A stretch of 64,000 bases of DNA from Pseudonocardiales bacterium (GCA_019243635.1 JAFAUB010000134.1:1-64000), one strand, 5' to 3'; counted from the first letter of the stretch, positions 1 through 8,444 are shown. The notes: generated from the sequence alone by a model not told the origin. A program made the numbers and translations.

Positions 1-681
1 ACCTTCACCCCGCCGACCGGTAGTGACACGACGATCATCACGGCCACCACCTCTGGTGGTTGTGACCAGGCCTCCAGTGCCGCCGACTTGGAGGTCACCG
101 GCCCGGTGGGTTCCGCGAGCCCGGTCTTCCCGCCCGGCACCGTCATCACCGCGACGCAGGAGAACAACTTCTCCACGACCGACCCGTTCGGTGTCCCGGA
201 GGGGCTCTCCCTCCATGATTCCGCCGCTGTCCTGAACAAGACGCTGGTGGCTGGTGAGTACGACTTCACCGTGACCTGCCAGGACCAGTTCACGGGGCAG
301 CTCTTCGGCACCTTCACCGGTCCGGTCTTCTTCACCGACCCGACGCACTACACCACCGGCGCCGCACAGCCGCCGTCACCGTCTCCCACGGCGTCGGCGT
401 CACCATCGGCCAGCGATACCACCACGCCGGAGCCGAGCCCGAACGGTATCGCGGCTATGAGCACACCGTCTGCCCCAGGCAGTGGGACCCACCCCCTCAT
501 AACCACGGGCACCCTGGTGAGAAACGATGCTCCGATCACGCTCATCTTTCTCGGAGGTCTGGTTCTCCTCGCCGCCGGTCTGATGTTCGTTATCTGGCTG
601 CGACGCCCGAGGAAAGCGGTCCTGGGTGATGACGACGACACAGCCGGTCGGCCGCCGAGCGACCATATACAGCCGACCTGA
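1..681 (+). CDS. C-terminal part of a membrane-anchored surface protein
   Basis: The reading frame is open at the window edge, so the N-terminus lies upstream. The visible part is Thr/Ser/Pro-rich with beta-type segments and a low-complexity Pro-Ser-Ala linker (around 360-440). A single hydrophobic helix (around 535-595) follows, then a basic stretch (LRRPRK) and an Asp-rich tail. This is the layout of an exported protein held by a C-terminal membrane anchor, with the bulk outside the cell. No enzyme motif is visible. The Thr/Ser-rich ectodomain could be an acceptor for the PMT-type mannosyltransferase encoded nearby, but that is inference. Confidence 0.6.
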   Translation, partial: TFTPPTGSDTTIITATTSGGCDQASSAADLEVTGPVGSASPVFPPGTVITATQENNFSTTDPFGVPEGLSLHDSAAVLNKTLVAGEYDFTVTCQDQFTGQLFGTFTGPVFFTDPTHYTTGAAQPPSPSPTASASPSASDTTTPEPSPNGIAAMSTPSAPGSGTHPLITTGTLVRNDAPITLIFLGGLVLLAAGLMFVIWLRRPRKAVLGDDDDTAGRPPSDHIQPT

Positions 682-724
682 GACAGGTCGCCCCAGTGGC
701 CCTTGAGCGGCCGAACGCTCGCGT

Positions 725-1981
725 TCAGGCTTTGCGGAAGACCCAGCGGCGCAGGAGCAGGAACCGCAGCAATGTGGCGGCGGCGTTGGCGGCGATGAGT
801 AACGCGAGCTCGACCGCAGCCGGTGGCGCGCTGTGCAGGGAATGTGCCACCGTCAGCGTGCCGCTGGTCAGGCCCAGCGCGAGCCCGAAGACGATCAGAC
901 CCTGAAGCTGCTGGCGCGTCCGCCGCTGGTTCCCGACGACCCCGAAGGTGAACCGCCGGTTCAGCGCCGTGTTCGCGATCGCGGTGAGCAGCAGGCTCAG
1001 GAAGTTGGCGCCCTGTGAACCCAACGGGTCGCGCAGGAGGAGGAACAGGGCCAGGTAGGCCAGGGTGCTGACCACCCCGACGGCGGCGAAGCGCACCAGC
1101 TGAGCGGTCAGCCCCGCCGGCACGCCCGGTGTGGCCGGTTCCAGTGGGGCCCGGCCCAGTTGCGCGCGCAGGTCGTTGATCGGCAGCTTTCCGGTGGCGA
1201 AGGCGCGGGTCAGCCGCGCGATGCCGCGGATGTCGGCCATCGCGGTGTTCACGATGTGTACGCGGCTGTCCGGGTCGTCGATCCAGTCGACCGGGACCTC
1301 GTGGATGCGCAGCCCGCTGCGCTCGGCCAGGACGAGCAGCTCGGTGTCGAAGAACCACGCGTCATCCTCGACCAGTGGCAGCAGGTGGGTGGCGACCTCG
1401 CGCCGGATGGCTTTGAACCCGCATTGCGCGTCGGAGAAGTGGGTGGACAGGGTGTGGCGGAGCATGAGGTTGTAGCTACGGGAGATGAGCTCGCGTTTCG
1501 TGCCGCGCACCACGCGGGACCCGCGGTGCAGCCGCGTTCCGATGGCGAGGTCGGAGTGCCCCGAGACCAACGGCGCGATCAGCGGCAGCACGGCCGCGAG
1601 ATCGGTCGAGAGGTCGACGTCCATGTAGGCCAGCACGGCCGCCTCCGACGTCGACCAGACCGCGCGCAGCGCACGCCCACGCCCCTTCTCCGGCATATGC
1701 ACGACCCGTACCGACGGGAGCTCCGCGGCCAGCCGGTTCGCGATCTCGAGCGTGGTGTCGGTGCTCGCGTTGTCGGCGACGGTGATCTGGAACGGATAGG
1801 GCATCCCGGCGCTCAGGTGCGCATGCAGCCGTCGCACGCTCGGCTCGAGGTCGGTTTCCTCGTTGTAGACCGGAATGACTATGTTAACAACGGGCAACGC
1901 GGGTGGCCGCGAAACATCAGAGGTGTCGGCCGGGACGAGGTTTCCGAGGGTCACGCTCGAAACGATAAAATGGAATGTCAA
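725..1981 (-). CDS. GT2 glycosyltransferase fused to a GtrA membrane domain (copy A)
   Basis: This 418-aa protein starts with a GT-A fold family 2 glycosyltransferase: IVIPVYNEE at 34-42, ADNASTD at 69-75 and the metal-binding DxD at 121-123 (MDVDLSTD). The C-terminal third (about 285-418) has four hydrophobic helices and the GtrA signature ANTALNRRFTF. Related proteins transfer a sugar from a nucleotide donor to polyprenyl phosphate (DPM1/GtrB type), and the GtrA part is thought to help flip the product. It is therefore a likely source of lipid-linked sugar for the PMT encoded divergently at 2261. A near-identical paralogue lies at 4660-5916. Confidence 0.85.
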   Translation of the reverse strand: MTFHFIVSSVTLGNLVPADTSDVSRPPALPVVNIVIPVYNEETDLEPSVRRLHAHLSAGMPYPFQITVADNASTDTTLEIANRLAAELPSVRVVHMPEKGRGRALRAVWSTSEAAVLAYMDVDLSTDLAAVLPLIAPLVSGHSDLAIGTRLHRGSRVVRGTKRELISRSYNLMLRHTLSTHFSDAQCGFKAIRREVATHLLPLVEDDAWFFDTELLVLAERSGLRIHEVPVDWIDDPDSRVHIVNTAMADIRGIARLTRAFATGKLPINDLRAQLGRAPLEPATPGVPAGLTAQLVRFAAVGVVSTLAYLALFLLLRDPLGSQGANFLSLLLTAIANTALNRRFTFGVVGNQRRTRQQLQGLIVFGLALGLTSGTLTVAHSLHSAPPAAVELALLIAANAAATLLRFLLLRRWVFRKA

Positions 1982-2093
1982 TGCCCCTATCGGTCGCGCT
2001 CTGTGGGTTGCTCGTCACCGGCGCGGAAAATCGCAGGTGAGACCCCCCACCGAGACTGGCCGTGGTCGTGACGGTACCGGGGTTTCGGTGCGC

Positions 2094-2123
2094 GTTGATC
2101 GTACCTCAACAGCCTTTCATAAG
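2094..2123 (+). promoter_or_regulatory. Promoter/operator-like motif GTTGATCGTACCTCAAC, copy 1
   Basis: The 17-mer at 2094-2110 has GTTGA/TCAAC inverted ends. TTGATC (2095-2100) is followed after exactly 17 bases by CATAAG (2118-2123), a plausible -35/-10 pair. It lies about 140 bp before the PMT start. The motif recurs at 6030 (+) and 4609-4625 (-) with the same spacing to a -10-like hexamer. Conservation inside the spacer exceeds what a sigma factor needs, so a bound regulator is possible. Confidence 0.5.
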
Positions 2124-2260
2124 CGCGTCTGGTTGCCGTCGATCGCCGTTCACGCCGGTCTTGCAGAGTGCCTGTGCGCGGTAGTCGGGTCGATGGCCCG
2201 TCCCGGCTGCTGCGAAGCTACGCAGGCCCGCCTCCCGAGCTGAACGGAATGGAGTGTCGC

Positions 2261-3730
2261 GTGGCAGGTTCAGTCCGATCACGACTCCTCGACCGCTCGG
2301 CGCCTGATGCGGAGCACGCCCCGGGCCGGCCCGCGAAGGCAGCCCGGCGGCTGCTGAACGTGCCCCCCGAGCTCCTCGTCCTCACCTCCCTCGCCGCGGT
2401 GACCCGCCTGGCGGCGATCACCCGTCCGCGCGCGATCGTCTTCGACGAGGTGTACTTCCGGGCGGACGCGCTGTACTACCTGGACGGCAGGTACTACTTC
2501 GACCTCCATCCACCGCTCGGGAAGCTCCTGCTGGGTGGCTGGGCGAAGCTGTTCGGGGTCACCGCCACGGCGCAGGGTACCGATCCCGCGGTGGCGCTGC
2601 GGGTGCTGCCGGCGCTGGCCGGCACGGCGCTCATAGCGGTGTTCTACCAGCTCATGCGCGAGCTGACGGCCAGCCGGCGGGTGGCGACATTCGGGGCGGC
2701 GCTGCTGCTGCTCGACAACGCGATCCTCGTCGAGTCCCGGTTCATCCTCATCGACAGCATGCTCCTGCTGTTCGGCATCGGTGCCATCACCTGCTACCTC
2801 GCGTCCCGGCGTCACACTGGACGGGCGCACTGGATCCTGCTGACCTCCAGCGCGGTGCTGGCCGGCATGGCCGCCGCCACCAAGCTGACCGGCCTGAGCG
2901 CACTCGGTGTGATCGGGCTCGTGTGGTTCGCGCAGACGCTGCGGCGTCGGGTCAGCTGGCGGCTCGTGTTTCCGCAGGCGGCGGTCCTGCTCCTCGTCCC
3001 CGCGCTGGTCTACGTCGGCGTCTTCGCCGTCCATTTCCAGCTGCTCCCGGACAGCGGCCCGGGCGATGCGTTCATGTCCCAGCGCTTCCAGTCCACCCTG
3101 GTCGGCAACGCCGCCTACAACCCCGCCGTACGCATGTCCTTCCCCGACCGCTTCATCGAGATCAACAAGGCGATGCTCCAGTACGAGGCCTCGCTCGACG
3201 GCAGCCACCACCCGTACAGTTCCACCTGGACGAGCTGGCCGCTCCTGAAGCGCCCGGTCTACTACTGGACCGGCGTCACCGACACCGGCCGGCACGAGTA
3301 CATCTACCTTCAGGGCAACCCGGTCATCTGGTGGGGGCTGCTGGTGGGCGCGCTCGTGGTCGCGGTGGGCTGGATACGCCGCCCTGAGCTCTTCGAACGG
3401 CATCGCGGCGTGCTGGCCTTCCTCGGCGTCGCGTGGGCGGCCAACTTCCTGCCGCTCTCCACCATCCAGCGGCCGATGTTCCTGTACCACTACTTCTTCG
3501 CGTTCATCTTCTCCATCGCCGCGGTCAGCATCGGGCTGGGTCTGCTGTCCGGCTGGATGACCGATGGCGAGCCGGTGTGGCGGTTCCCCTCCCGGCGTTC
3601 GGCGGCCCTCTACGGGGGCATCCTCGCGGTCGCGCTGGCGGGCTTCCTGTTCTTCGCGCCGATCTCCTACGGGCTTCCGCTCAGCGATGCCGGCCTCGCT
3701 GCCCACCTCTGGCTGCCTTCATGGCGCTGA
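2261..3730 (+). CDS. Dolichyl/polyprenyl-phosphate-mannose protein mannosyltransferase (PMT, GT39)
   Basis: This integral-membrane GT-C enzyme is predicted to transfer mannose from polyprenyl-phosphate-mannose to Ser/Thr of exported proteins. The hallmark first loop reads FDEVYFRADALYYLDG, with the acidic DE pair expected at the active site, followed by DLHPPLGKLL. About ten hydrophobic helices follow, and a STIQRPMFLYHYFF segment typical of PMT lies near the C-terminus. GTG at 2261 is preferred because GGAG (2251-2254) precedes it by six bases; ATG at 2249 is in frame but has no ribosome-binding site. The product is 489 aa. It sits next to a GT2-GtrA donor-lipid synthase. Confidence 0.85.
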   Translation: MAGSVRSRLLDRSAPDAEHAPGRPAKAARRLLNVPPELLVLTSLAAVTRLAAITRPRAIVFDEVYFRADALYYLDGRYYFDLHPPLGKLLLGGWAKLFGVTATAQGTDPAVALRVLPALAGTALIAVFYQLMRELTASRRVATFGAALLLLDNAILVESRFILIDSMLLLFGIGAITCYLASRRHTGRAHWILLTSSAVLAGMAAATKLTGLSALGVIGLVWFAQTLRRRVSWRLVFPQAAVLLLVPALVYVGVFAVHFQLLPDSGPGDAFMSQRFQSTLVGNAAYNPAVRMSFPDRFIEINKAMLQYEASLDGSHHPYSSTWTSWPLLKRPVYYWTGVTDTGRHEYIYLQGNPVIWWGLLVGALVVAVGWIRRPELFERHRGVLAFLGVAWAANFLPLSTIQRPMFLYHYFFAFIFSIAAVSIGLGLLSGWMTDGEPVWRFPSRRSAALYGGILAVALAGFLFFAPISYGLPLSDAGLAAHLWLPSWR

Positions 3731-3742
3731 GAGAGGCGAACC

Positions 3743-4588
3743 TCACCCCTTGCGGCAGAGCGCCCAGGTGCTGAGCCCGGGTAACCCGACGCCCGCGCGG
3801 AAGGCGAGACCGGACAGCGCATTGTCGGCGGCGAGAGCCGCGGTCACGGCCGCCGTGAGGGTCGGGCCATGGCTCCAGCCTCCGACGCCCATCTCCTCTT
3901 CAACCCCGGTGGCCCCGTTTCTCTGGTCACCTCCCAACCCCTCGACCCCGGGGCTTGGCCGAACTCCGCGCAGAAGCTCGAACAGCTTCTCCACCGCGCG
4001 CGGCAGGAGCAGCCCATGAAAGAGGCCTCCACCACGAACTCGCTGTAAATCGACCTGCGTGAGCAACCGGTGCAGGTCGGCGGGGCGGTAGCGCCGGTAG
4101 TGCCCGAGGAACAGGTCATGGCGGGTGTAGAGCGCCTGCCACGCGGGCACGCTCACCAGGACCGCCCCGCCCTGCCGTAGCCTGTCGCGCACCAGGCCCG
4201 CGAGAAGCGCCCGGTCGTCGTCCACGTGCTCGATCACGTCGAGCAGCAGCATCAGGTCGAACACGCCCTCCGGCGAGTCCCGCGTGAAGCGCACGCGCGG
4301 GGTTCCTCCTCCGGTTTCCCGCTCCAGCCTGCGCAGGTGCTGCTCGGAGTAGTGGGGGTCGAAGCAGACCACCTCGCCCCCATGCGCCATGGCGGCGGCG
4401 AGCTCGCGCGCGACATACCCGTCCCCGGCGCCCACGTCGAGCACCCGCGACGCCCCGTCAAGCACCCCCTCGTCGGTGAGCAGTGTGCGGAAAAAACGGG
4501 CGCGGGCCACTTCCCACGGGTGGCGCTGGGCGGGCATGCCACGCATCTCGCGCAGATCCATGGGATCGGACGATACCGCCTGCACCAT
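3743..4588 (-). CDS. Class I SAM-dependent methyltransferase
   Basis: The 281-aa product has the SAM-binding motif I VLDVGAGDGYVA, an acidic residue at the end of strand 2 (VVCFDPHY) and the motif LLLDVIEHVDDD, all typical of the UbiE/Methyltransf_11-like fold. A C-terminal region with a hydrophobic stretch suggests membrane association. The ATG at 4588 lies 7 bases after a -10-like CACGAA, itself 17 bases after TTGATC (minus strand), so the mRNA may be leaderless. Internal ATGs at 4561 and 4546 are alternatives. It lies between the two GT2-GtrA copies and probably modifies a lipid- or envelope-linked sugar; the substrate is unknown. Confidence 0.75.
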   Translation of the reverse strand: MVQAVSSDPMDLREMRGMPAQRHPWEVARARFFRTLLTDEGVLDGASRVLDVGAGDGYVARELAAAMAHGGEVVCFDPHYSEQHLRRLERETGGGTPRVRFTRDSPEGVFDLMLLLDVIEHVDDDRALLAGLVRDRLRQGGAVLVSVPAWQALYTRHDLFLGHYRRYRPADLHRLLTQVDLQRVRGGGLFHGLLLPRAVEKLFELLRGVRPSPGVEGLGGDQRNGATGVEEEMGVGGWSHGPTLTAAVTAALAADNALSGLAFRAGVGLPGLSTWALCRKG

Positions 4589-4595
4589 GCCGTCG

Positions 4596-4625
4596 TTCGT
4601 GAATTGCTGTTGAGGCACGATCAAT
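4596..4625 (-). promoter_or_regulatory. Promoter/operator-like motif, copy 2 (leaderless promoter of the methyltransferase)
   Basis: On the minus strand ATTGATCGTGCCTCAAC (4625-4609) matches the 17-mer at 2094 in 15 of 17 positions. TTGATC is followed after 17 bases by CACGAA, which ends 7 bases before the methyltransferase ATG. This arrangement predicts a transcript starting at the start codon. Confidence 0.5.
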
Positions 4626-4659
4626 GCTGAGGTGAACCGTTTCAGCCGCGTGCCCGAGC

Positions 4660-5916
4660 TCAGGCCCTGCGAAAGACCCAGTGGCGCAAGAAGAGGAACC
4701 GAATCAGCGTGGCGGTGGTGTTGACGGCGATGAGTAGCGCGAGCTCGACGGCGGCCGGTGGCGGTCTGTGCAGTGAATGGGTCACGGCCAACATGGCACT
4801 GGTCAGACCCAGGACGAGTCCGAAGACGACCAGGCCCTGAAGCTGATGGTGGGTCATCCGGTGCCGTCCGAGGACCCCGAAGGTAAACCGCCGGTTCAGC
4901 GCCGTGTTCGCGATCGTCGTGAGCAGCAGGCTCAGGAAGTTGGCGCCCTGTGAACCCAACGGGTCGCGCAGGAGCAGGAACAGGACCAGGTACATCACGG
5001 TGCTGAACACCCCGACGGCCGCGAACCGCACCAGCTGACCTGTCAGCCCCGGGGGCACGCCCGGTGTGGCCGGTTCCAGTGGGGCCCGGCCCAGTTGCGC
5101 GCGCAGGTCGTTGATCGGGAGTTTGCCGCCGGCGAAGGCACCGGCCAGCCGGGCGATGCCGCGGATGTCCGCCATGGCGGTGTTCACGATGTGCACGCGG
5201 CTGTCCGGGTCGTCGATCCAGTCGACCGGGACCTCGTGGATGCGCAGCCCGCTGTGCTCGGCCAGGACCAGGAGCTCGGTGTCGAAGAACCACGCGTCAT
5301 CCTCGACGAGCGGCAGCAGGTGGGCGGCGACCTCACGCCGGATGGCCTTGAACCCGCACGCCGCGTCGGAGAAGTAGGTGGACAGGGTGTGGCGGAGCAT
5401 CAGGTTGTAGCTACGGGAGATGAGCTCGCGTTTCGTGCCGCGCACCACGCGGGACCCGCGGTGCAGCCGCGTTCCGATGGCGAGGTCGGAGTGCTCCGAG
5501 ACCAACGGCGCGATCAGCGGCAGCACCGCGGCGAGATCGGTCGAGAGGTCGACGTCCATGTAGGCCAGCACGGCCGCCTCCGACGTCGACCAGACCGCGC
5601 GCAGCGCACGCCCCTTGCCCTTCTCCGGCATATGCACGACACGTACCGACGGGAGCTCCGCGGCCAGCCGGTTCGCGACCGCGAGGGTCGTGTCGGTGCT
5701 CGCGTTGTCGGCGACGGTGATCTGGAACGGATAGGGCATCCCGGCGCTCAGGTGCGCATGCAGCCGCCGCACACACGACTCAAGGCCTTTCTCCTCGTTG
5801 TAGACCGGAATGACGATGTCCACAACGAGGAGCGCGGCGGGCTCCGGGACACCGGAGGTGTCGGCCGGTGCGACGTTTCCGAGGGTCACCCTCGAAACGA
5901 TAAAAGGGGATGTCAA
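4660..5916 (-). CDS. GT2 glycosyltransferase fused to a GtrA membrane domain (copy B)
   Basis: This is a 418-aa paralogue of the protein at 725-1981, colinear along its whole length with the same N-terminal GT2 motifs, the DxD in AYMDVDLSTD, and four C-terminal GtrA helices with NTALNRRFTFG. Differences are mostly conservative and denser in the last 130 residues. Both copies keep all visible catalytic residues, so both may work, possibly with different donor sugars or acceptors. The gene is read leftward, divergent from the membrane protein at 6208. Confidence 0.85.
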   Translation of the reverse strand: MTSPFIVSRVTLGNVAPADTSGVPEPAALLVVDIVIPVYNEEKGLESCVRRLHAHLSAGMPYPFQITVADNASTDTTLAVANRLAAELPSVRVVHMPEKGKGRALRAVWSTSEAAVLAYMDVDLSTDLAAVLPLIAPLVSEHSDLAIGTRLHRGSRVVRGTKRELISRSYNLMLRHTLSTYFSDAACGFKAIRREVAAHLLPLVEDDAWFFDTELLVLAEHSGLRIHEVPVDWIDDPDSRVHIVNTAMADIRGIARLAGAFAGGKLPINDLRAQLGRAPLEPATPGVPPGLTGQLVRFAAVGVFSTVMYLVLFLLLRDPLGSQGANFLSLLLTTIANTALNRRFTFGVLGRHRMTHHQLQGLVVFGLVLGLTSAMLAVTHSLHRPPPAAVELALLIAVNTTATLIRFLFLRHWVFRRA

Positions 5917-6029
5917 CGCCGCTGTCGGTCGCTCTGTGTGGGCTGTTCGTCACCCATGTGGGAAACCGCTGGTGAAACGCCCGCGCCGGGGCGGGCCGCA
6001 GTGGTGGCGGTAACCGGGTTTCCTTGAGC

Positions 6030-6059
6030 GTTGATCGTACCTCAACGGTGTTTCATGAA
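6030..6059 (+). promoter_or_regulatory. Promoter/operator-like motif, copy 3
   Basis: GTTGATCGTACCTCAAC at 6030-6046 is identical to the copy at 2094. TTGATC (6031-6036) is followed after 17 bases by CATGAA (6054-6059). It lies about 150 bp before the gene starting at 6208, the same geometry as before the PMT gene. Confidence 0.5.
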
Positions 6060-6207
6060 TGCGCCTTGCTATCGTTAATCGCTGTTCGATGGTCGTTCAC
6101 GCCGACCTTGGAGAGTTCCTCCGCGCGGGAGTGAGCTCGACTGGTTCCCCGGTTCACGCGAAGTTCCGCTGGGCCGCCTCGCCGAGCCGCACGGAAATGG
6201 AGTTGCG

Positions 6208-8097
6208 CTGACCCCGCTCGTCTCCGCCCTCCTCGTAGCCTCCGCCCTCCTGCTCGGAGCGGCGGTCGTCTGGTGGCTCCGGCTACCGCTCTACCCCTTC
6301 GAGGCCGCGGCGCTCACCGTCGTGGTCGGTCTGTTCGGTTGGACGTGGCTGGCGTTCCTCGCCGCGCTAGTGCTGCCGTACCGCCTCGCGGTCCCGCTCA
6401 CCGTCGGCGTCAGCGCGCTGGCCGCCGTCGCGTTGTGGTACCCGTGCCGGCGCGCCTGGCCGGGGTGGCGCCCGCTGGAGGGCGGGCGGTCGGGCTGGGT
6501 CCTCTGGGGCCTCACCAGCCTGGGCGTCACGGCGCTGCTCGGCACACTGTTCTGGACGCACAGCCTCCCGGCTGACTCGACGGGGGTGTACACGGCCGGG
6601 GCGACCTGGGGCGACTTCGGGCTCCATGCGGCCATCATCAGCCACCTCGCGGTGTTCGACCGGATGCCGATGGACCTGCCGGTCGCGAGCGGGGCGCACC
6701 TGACCTACCCGTTCCTCGTCGACCTCCTGTCGGCCCTGTACCTGCGCGAGGGCTGGAGCCTGCACCTCAGTCTCCTCCTGCCCGGTGTCCTGCTGGCGCT
6801 GGCCATCTGCCAGCTCCTCCTGTCGGTCAGCCTGCGGCTGTTCGGTCACGTCGGCGCCGCCGTCAGCGGTCTCGTGTTGTTCTTGCTGACCGGCTCGGCC
6901 GCCGGGCTGCCCGTGGCCTACGCCGACTGGCGGCACGGCGGCCAGAGCCTGCTGGGTTTCCTCTCCCACCTCCCGCGTGACTACACCGTGCTCAGCGCGG
7001 AGAACGGCGACGTCACCAACCTCGTCACGGATGCCCTGCTGCCGCAGCGCGCCATCCTGTTCGGCTTCGGGGTCGCGCTCACCGTGCTGGTCCTGCTGCA
7101 CGCCGCCCGGAACACCGGCGAGCGACGGTACCTGCTCCTCGGCGGCGTCCTGATCGGCCTGCTGCCGATGGCCCACCCGCACACGTTCATCACGTGCGGG
7201 GCTGTGCTCGTCGCCTTCACCGTGGAGGCCGTCCTCCGTCAGCGCCGGGTGCCGTGGAGTCATCTCGCCGCGGCCGGGATCGCGCTCGCCCTGGCCGCAC
7301 CGCAGCTGGCCTGGCAACAGCTGGCCAACGGCGGCGGCACCGGGGGGCGGTTCCGGCTCGGCTGGATGGTGGGCGGCGGTGAGTCGATCTGGGCCTTCTG
7401 GTGGACCAACTTCGGCCTGACAGGCATCCTGTTCATCACCCTGCCGCTCCTGCTGCTGCGCCCGGCTTGGCGGCACTACCTCGTGTGGTACCTGCCCTTC
7501 CTGGGGATTCTCGCCGTCACCCAGGTGTACGCCTTCCAGCCATTCGAGTACGACAACCTCAAGATGATCTACTACGCCTATCTCATGGCCGGTCTGTTCG
7601 CCGGCTTCCTCGCCGTCCAGGCGTACCGGGCGAGCCGCTGGAGCCTCGTGCTGCTGCTGCCGGCCGCACTCGTCGTGGCGGTTCCGGGCGCGTTGTCCCT
7701 CACCCACGAGTTCCAGATGCGCTACCAGTTCGCCGACACCGCCGACGTAGCGCTCGCCGGCTGGGTCCGCGCCAACACCGCGCCCGACGACGTGTTCATC
7801 GGCACCGACCGGCCCACCGAGCCGGTCGCGACACTGGGCGGGCGGTCGATCATTCTGGGCTATCGGGGCTGGCTGTTCAACTTCAACCTGCCCTACGCGC
7901 AGCGTGAGGCCGCGGTCAGCGCGGCGCTTCAGGGACGTGTCGACGACCCGATGGTGCGCAGGTTCGCCCCCGGTTATCTCTTCGTCGCCGCGAACGAGGA
8001 CAAGTCCTGGACGATCGACCGGAACTCGCTCGCGCGCCTGCCGGTCGCCTACCACAACGCGGAGTGGACGGTCTACCGGTTGGCCGCCGCCCGATGA
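6208..8097 (+). CDS. Multi-spanning membrane protein, GT-C glycosyltransferase-like
   Basis: This protein has about 629 aa and a dozen or more hydrophobic helices. The loop around 6595-6670 (TWGDFGLHAAIISHLA) and the later HLTYPFLVDLL segment resemble large GT-C or oligosaccharyltransferase-like proteins; no family was recognised with certainty. A soluble extracytoplasmic C-terminal part follows the last helices. No ATG, GTG or TTG lies between the upstream stop (6076) and GTG 6322, yet the frame upstream of 6322 encodes a clean membrane helix. CTG at 6208, five bases after GGAG (6199-6202), aligns with the GTG start of PMT in the duplicated leader and is taken as the start. Confidence 0.65.
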   Translation: MTPLVSALLVASALLLGAAVVWWLRLPLYPFEAAALTVVVGLFGWTWLAFLAALVLPYRLAVPLTVGVSALAAVALWYPCRRAWPGWRPLEGGRSGWVLWGLTSLGVTALLGTLFWTHSLPADSTGVYTAGATWGDFGLHAAIISHLAVFDRMPMDLPVASGAHLTYPFLVDLLSALYLREGWSLHLSLLLPGVLLALAICQLLLSVSLRLFGHVGAAVSGLVLFLLTGSAAGLPVAYADWRHGGQSLLGFLSHLPRDYTVLSAENGDVTNLVTDALLPQRAILFGFGVALTVLVLLHAARNTGERRYLLLGGVLIGLLPMAHPHTFITCGAVLVAFTVEAVLRQRRVPWSHLAAAGIALALAAPQLAWQQLANGGGTGGRFRLGWMVGGGESIWAFWWTNFGLTGILFITLPLLLLRPAWRHYLVWYLPFLGILAVTQVYAFQPFEYDNLKMIYYAYLMAGLFAGFLAVQAYRASRWSLVLLLPAALVVAVPGALSLTHEFQMRYQFADTADVALAGWVRANTAPDDVFIGTDRPTEPVATLGGRSIILGYRGWLFNFNLPYAQREAAVSAALQGRVDDPMVRRFAPGYLFVAANEDKSWTIDRNSLARLPVAYHNAEWTVYRLAAAR

Positions 8098-8444
8098 CGC
8101 CGCTAGCCGGGCCGCGCAGTGGTCGATGGTTTCGTGACGGACGGATATGCGAGCAAGATCGTCGAGTTGGCTTCGTGGTTCGCGATGCGGAATGCCGGAA
8201 ACGGTGTTGACTGACTCGTGTATACGCCGACCCGCCTCCGCGTATACACTGAGGCTTGGCTCTCCGCTTGAGTGACTGCCCAGGGCGGCAGGGCCGGGAT
8301 GACCTGCCGGATGCGGTGCTGCTGCCGGTCTGTCCCCGACGACGCCGTCCGCGATGGGCGGCGGACCGGACCGGCAGCGCTGCTCAGCCCATTCCGGCTT
8401 CGGTGCTCGGCCCCGGCCTTGGGCGCCATCCCGGTAACCGATGA
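8098..8444. other. Intergenic stretch, no supported gene
   Basis: No reading frame here looks coding. The only clear structure is the inverted repeat at 8218-8249. A short frame at 8118-8213 could be the end of a lost gene but resembles nothing recognised. Confidence 0.5.
8218..8249. promoter_or_regulatory. Perfect 10-bp inverted repeat GTGTATACGC ... GCGTATACAC
   Basis: Arms 8218-8227 and 8240-8249 are perfect reverse complements around a 12-base loop. Each arm itself contains GTATAC. GntR-family operators often look like GTnTAnAC, so this could be an operator, or a hairpin without a U-tract. It lies between the membrane protein gene and the broken hydrolase gene. Confidence 0.4.

Larger units (their letters stand above)
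725..2263. repeat. Direct duplication, copy A (GT2-GtrA gene plus divergent leader)
   Basis: The gene at 725-1981 and its upstream region to about 2263 are matched by 4660-6210. Similarity covers the whole coding sequence, the divergent intergenic region with its promoter-like motif, and the ribosome-binding site and start codon of the next rightward gene. It ends there: the two rightward proteins (PMT and the gene at 6208) are different. The copies differ by scattered substitutions and small indels, so the duplication is not brand new. Confidence 0.8.
4660..6210. repeat. Direct duplication, copy B
   Basis: Second copy of the 1.5-kb unit described at 725-2263, in the same orientation. It includes the divergent leader. 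The ends aligned around the rightward start codon read GGAGTGTCGCGTG in copy A and GGAGTTGCGCTG in copy B. Confidence 0.8.

Noticed and set aside
348..1358. Long Arg/Pro-rich leftward frame
   Set aside because: It is a shadow of the GT2-GtrA gene in another frame, with low-complexity composition and no domain.
2279..3706. 475-aa leftward frame opposite the PMT gene
   Set aside because: Glu/Arg/Gln-rich antisense shadow typical of high-GC coding DNA; the PMT on the plus strand has clear motifs.
6367..8055. 562-aa leftward frame opposite the membrane protein
   Set aside because: Antisense shadow with charged low-complexity composition; the plus strand encodes a coherent membrane protein.
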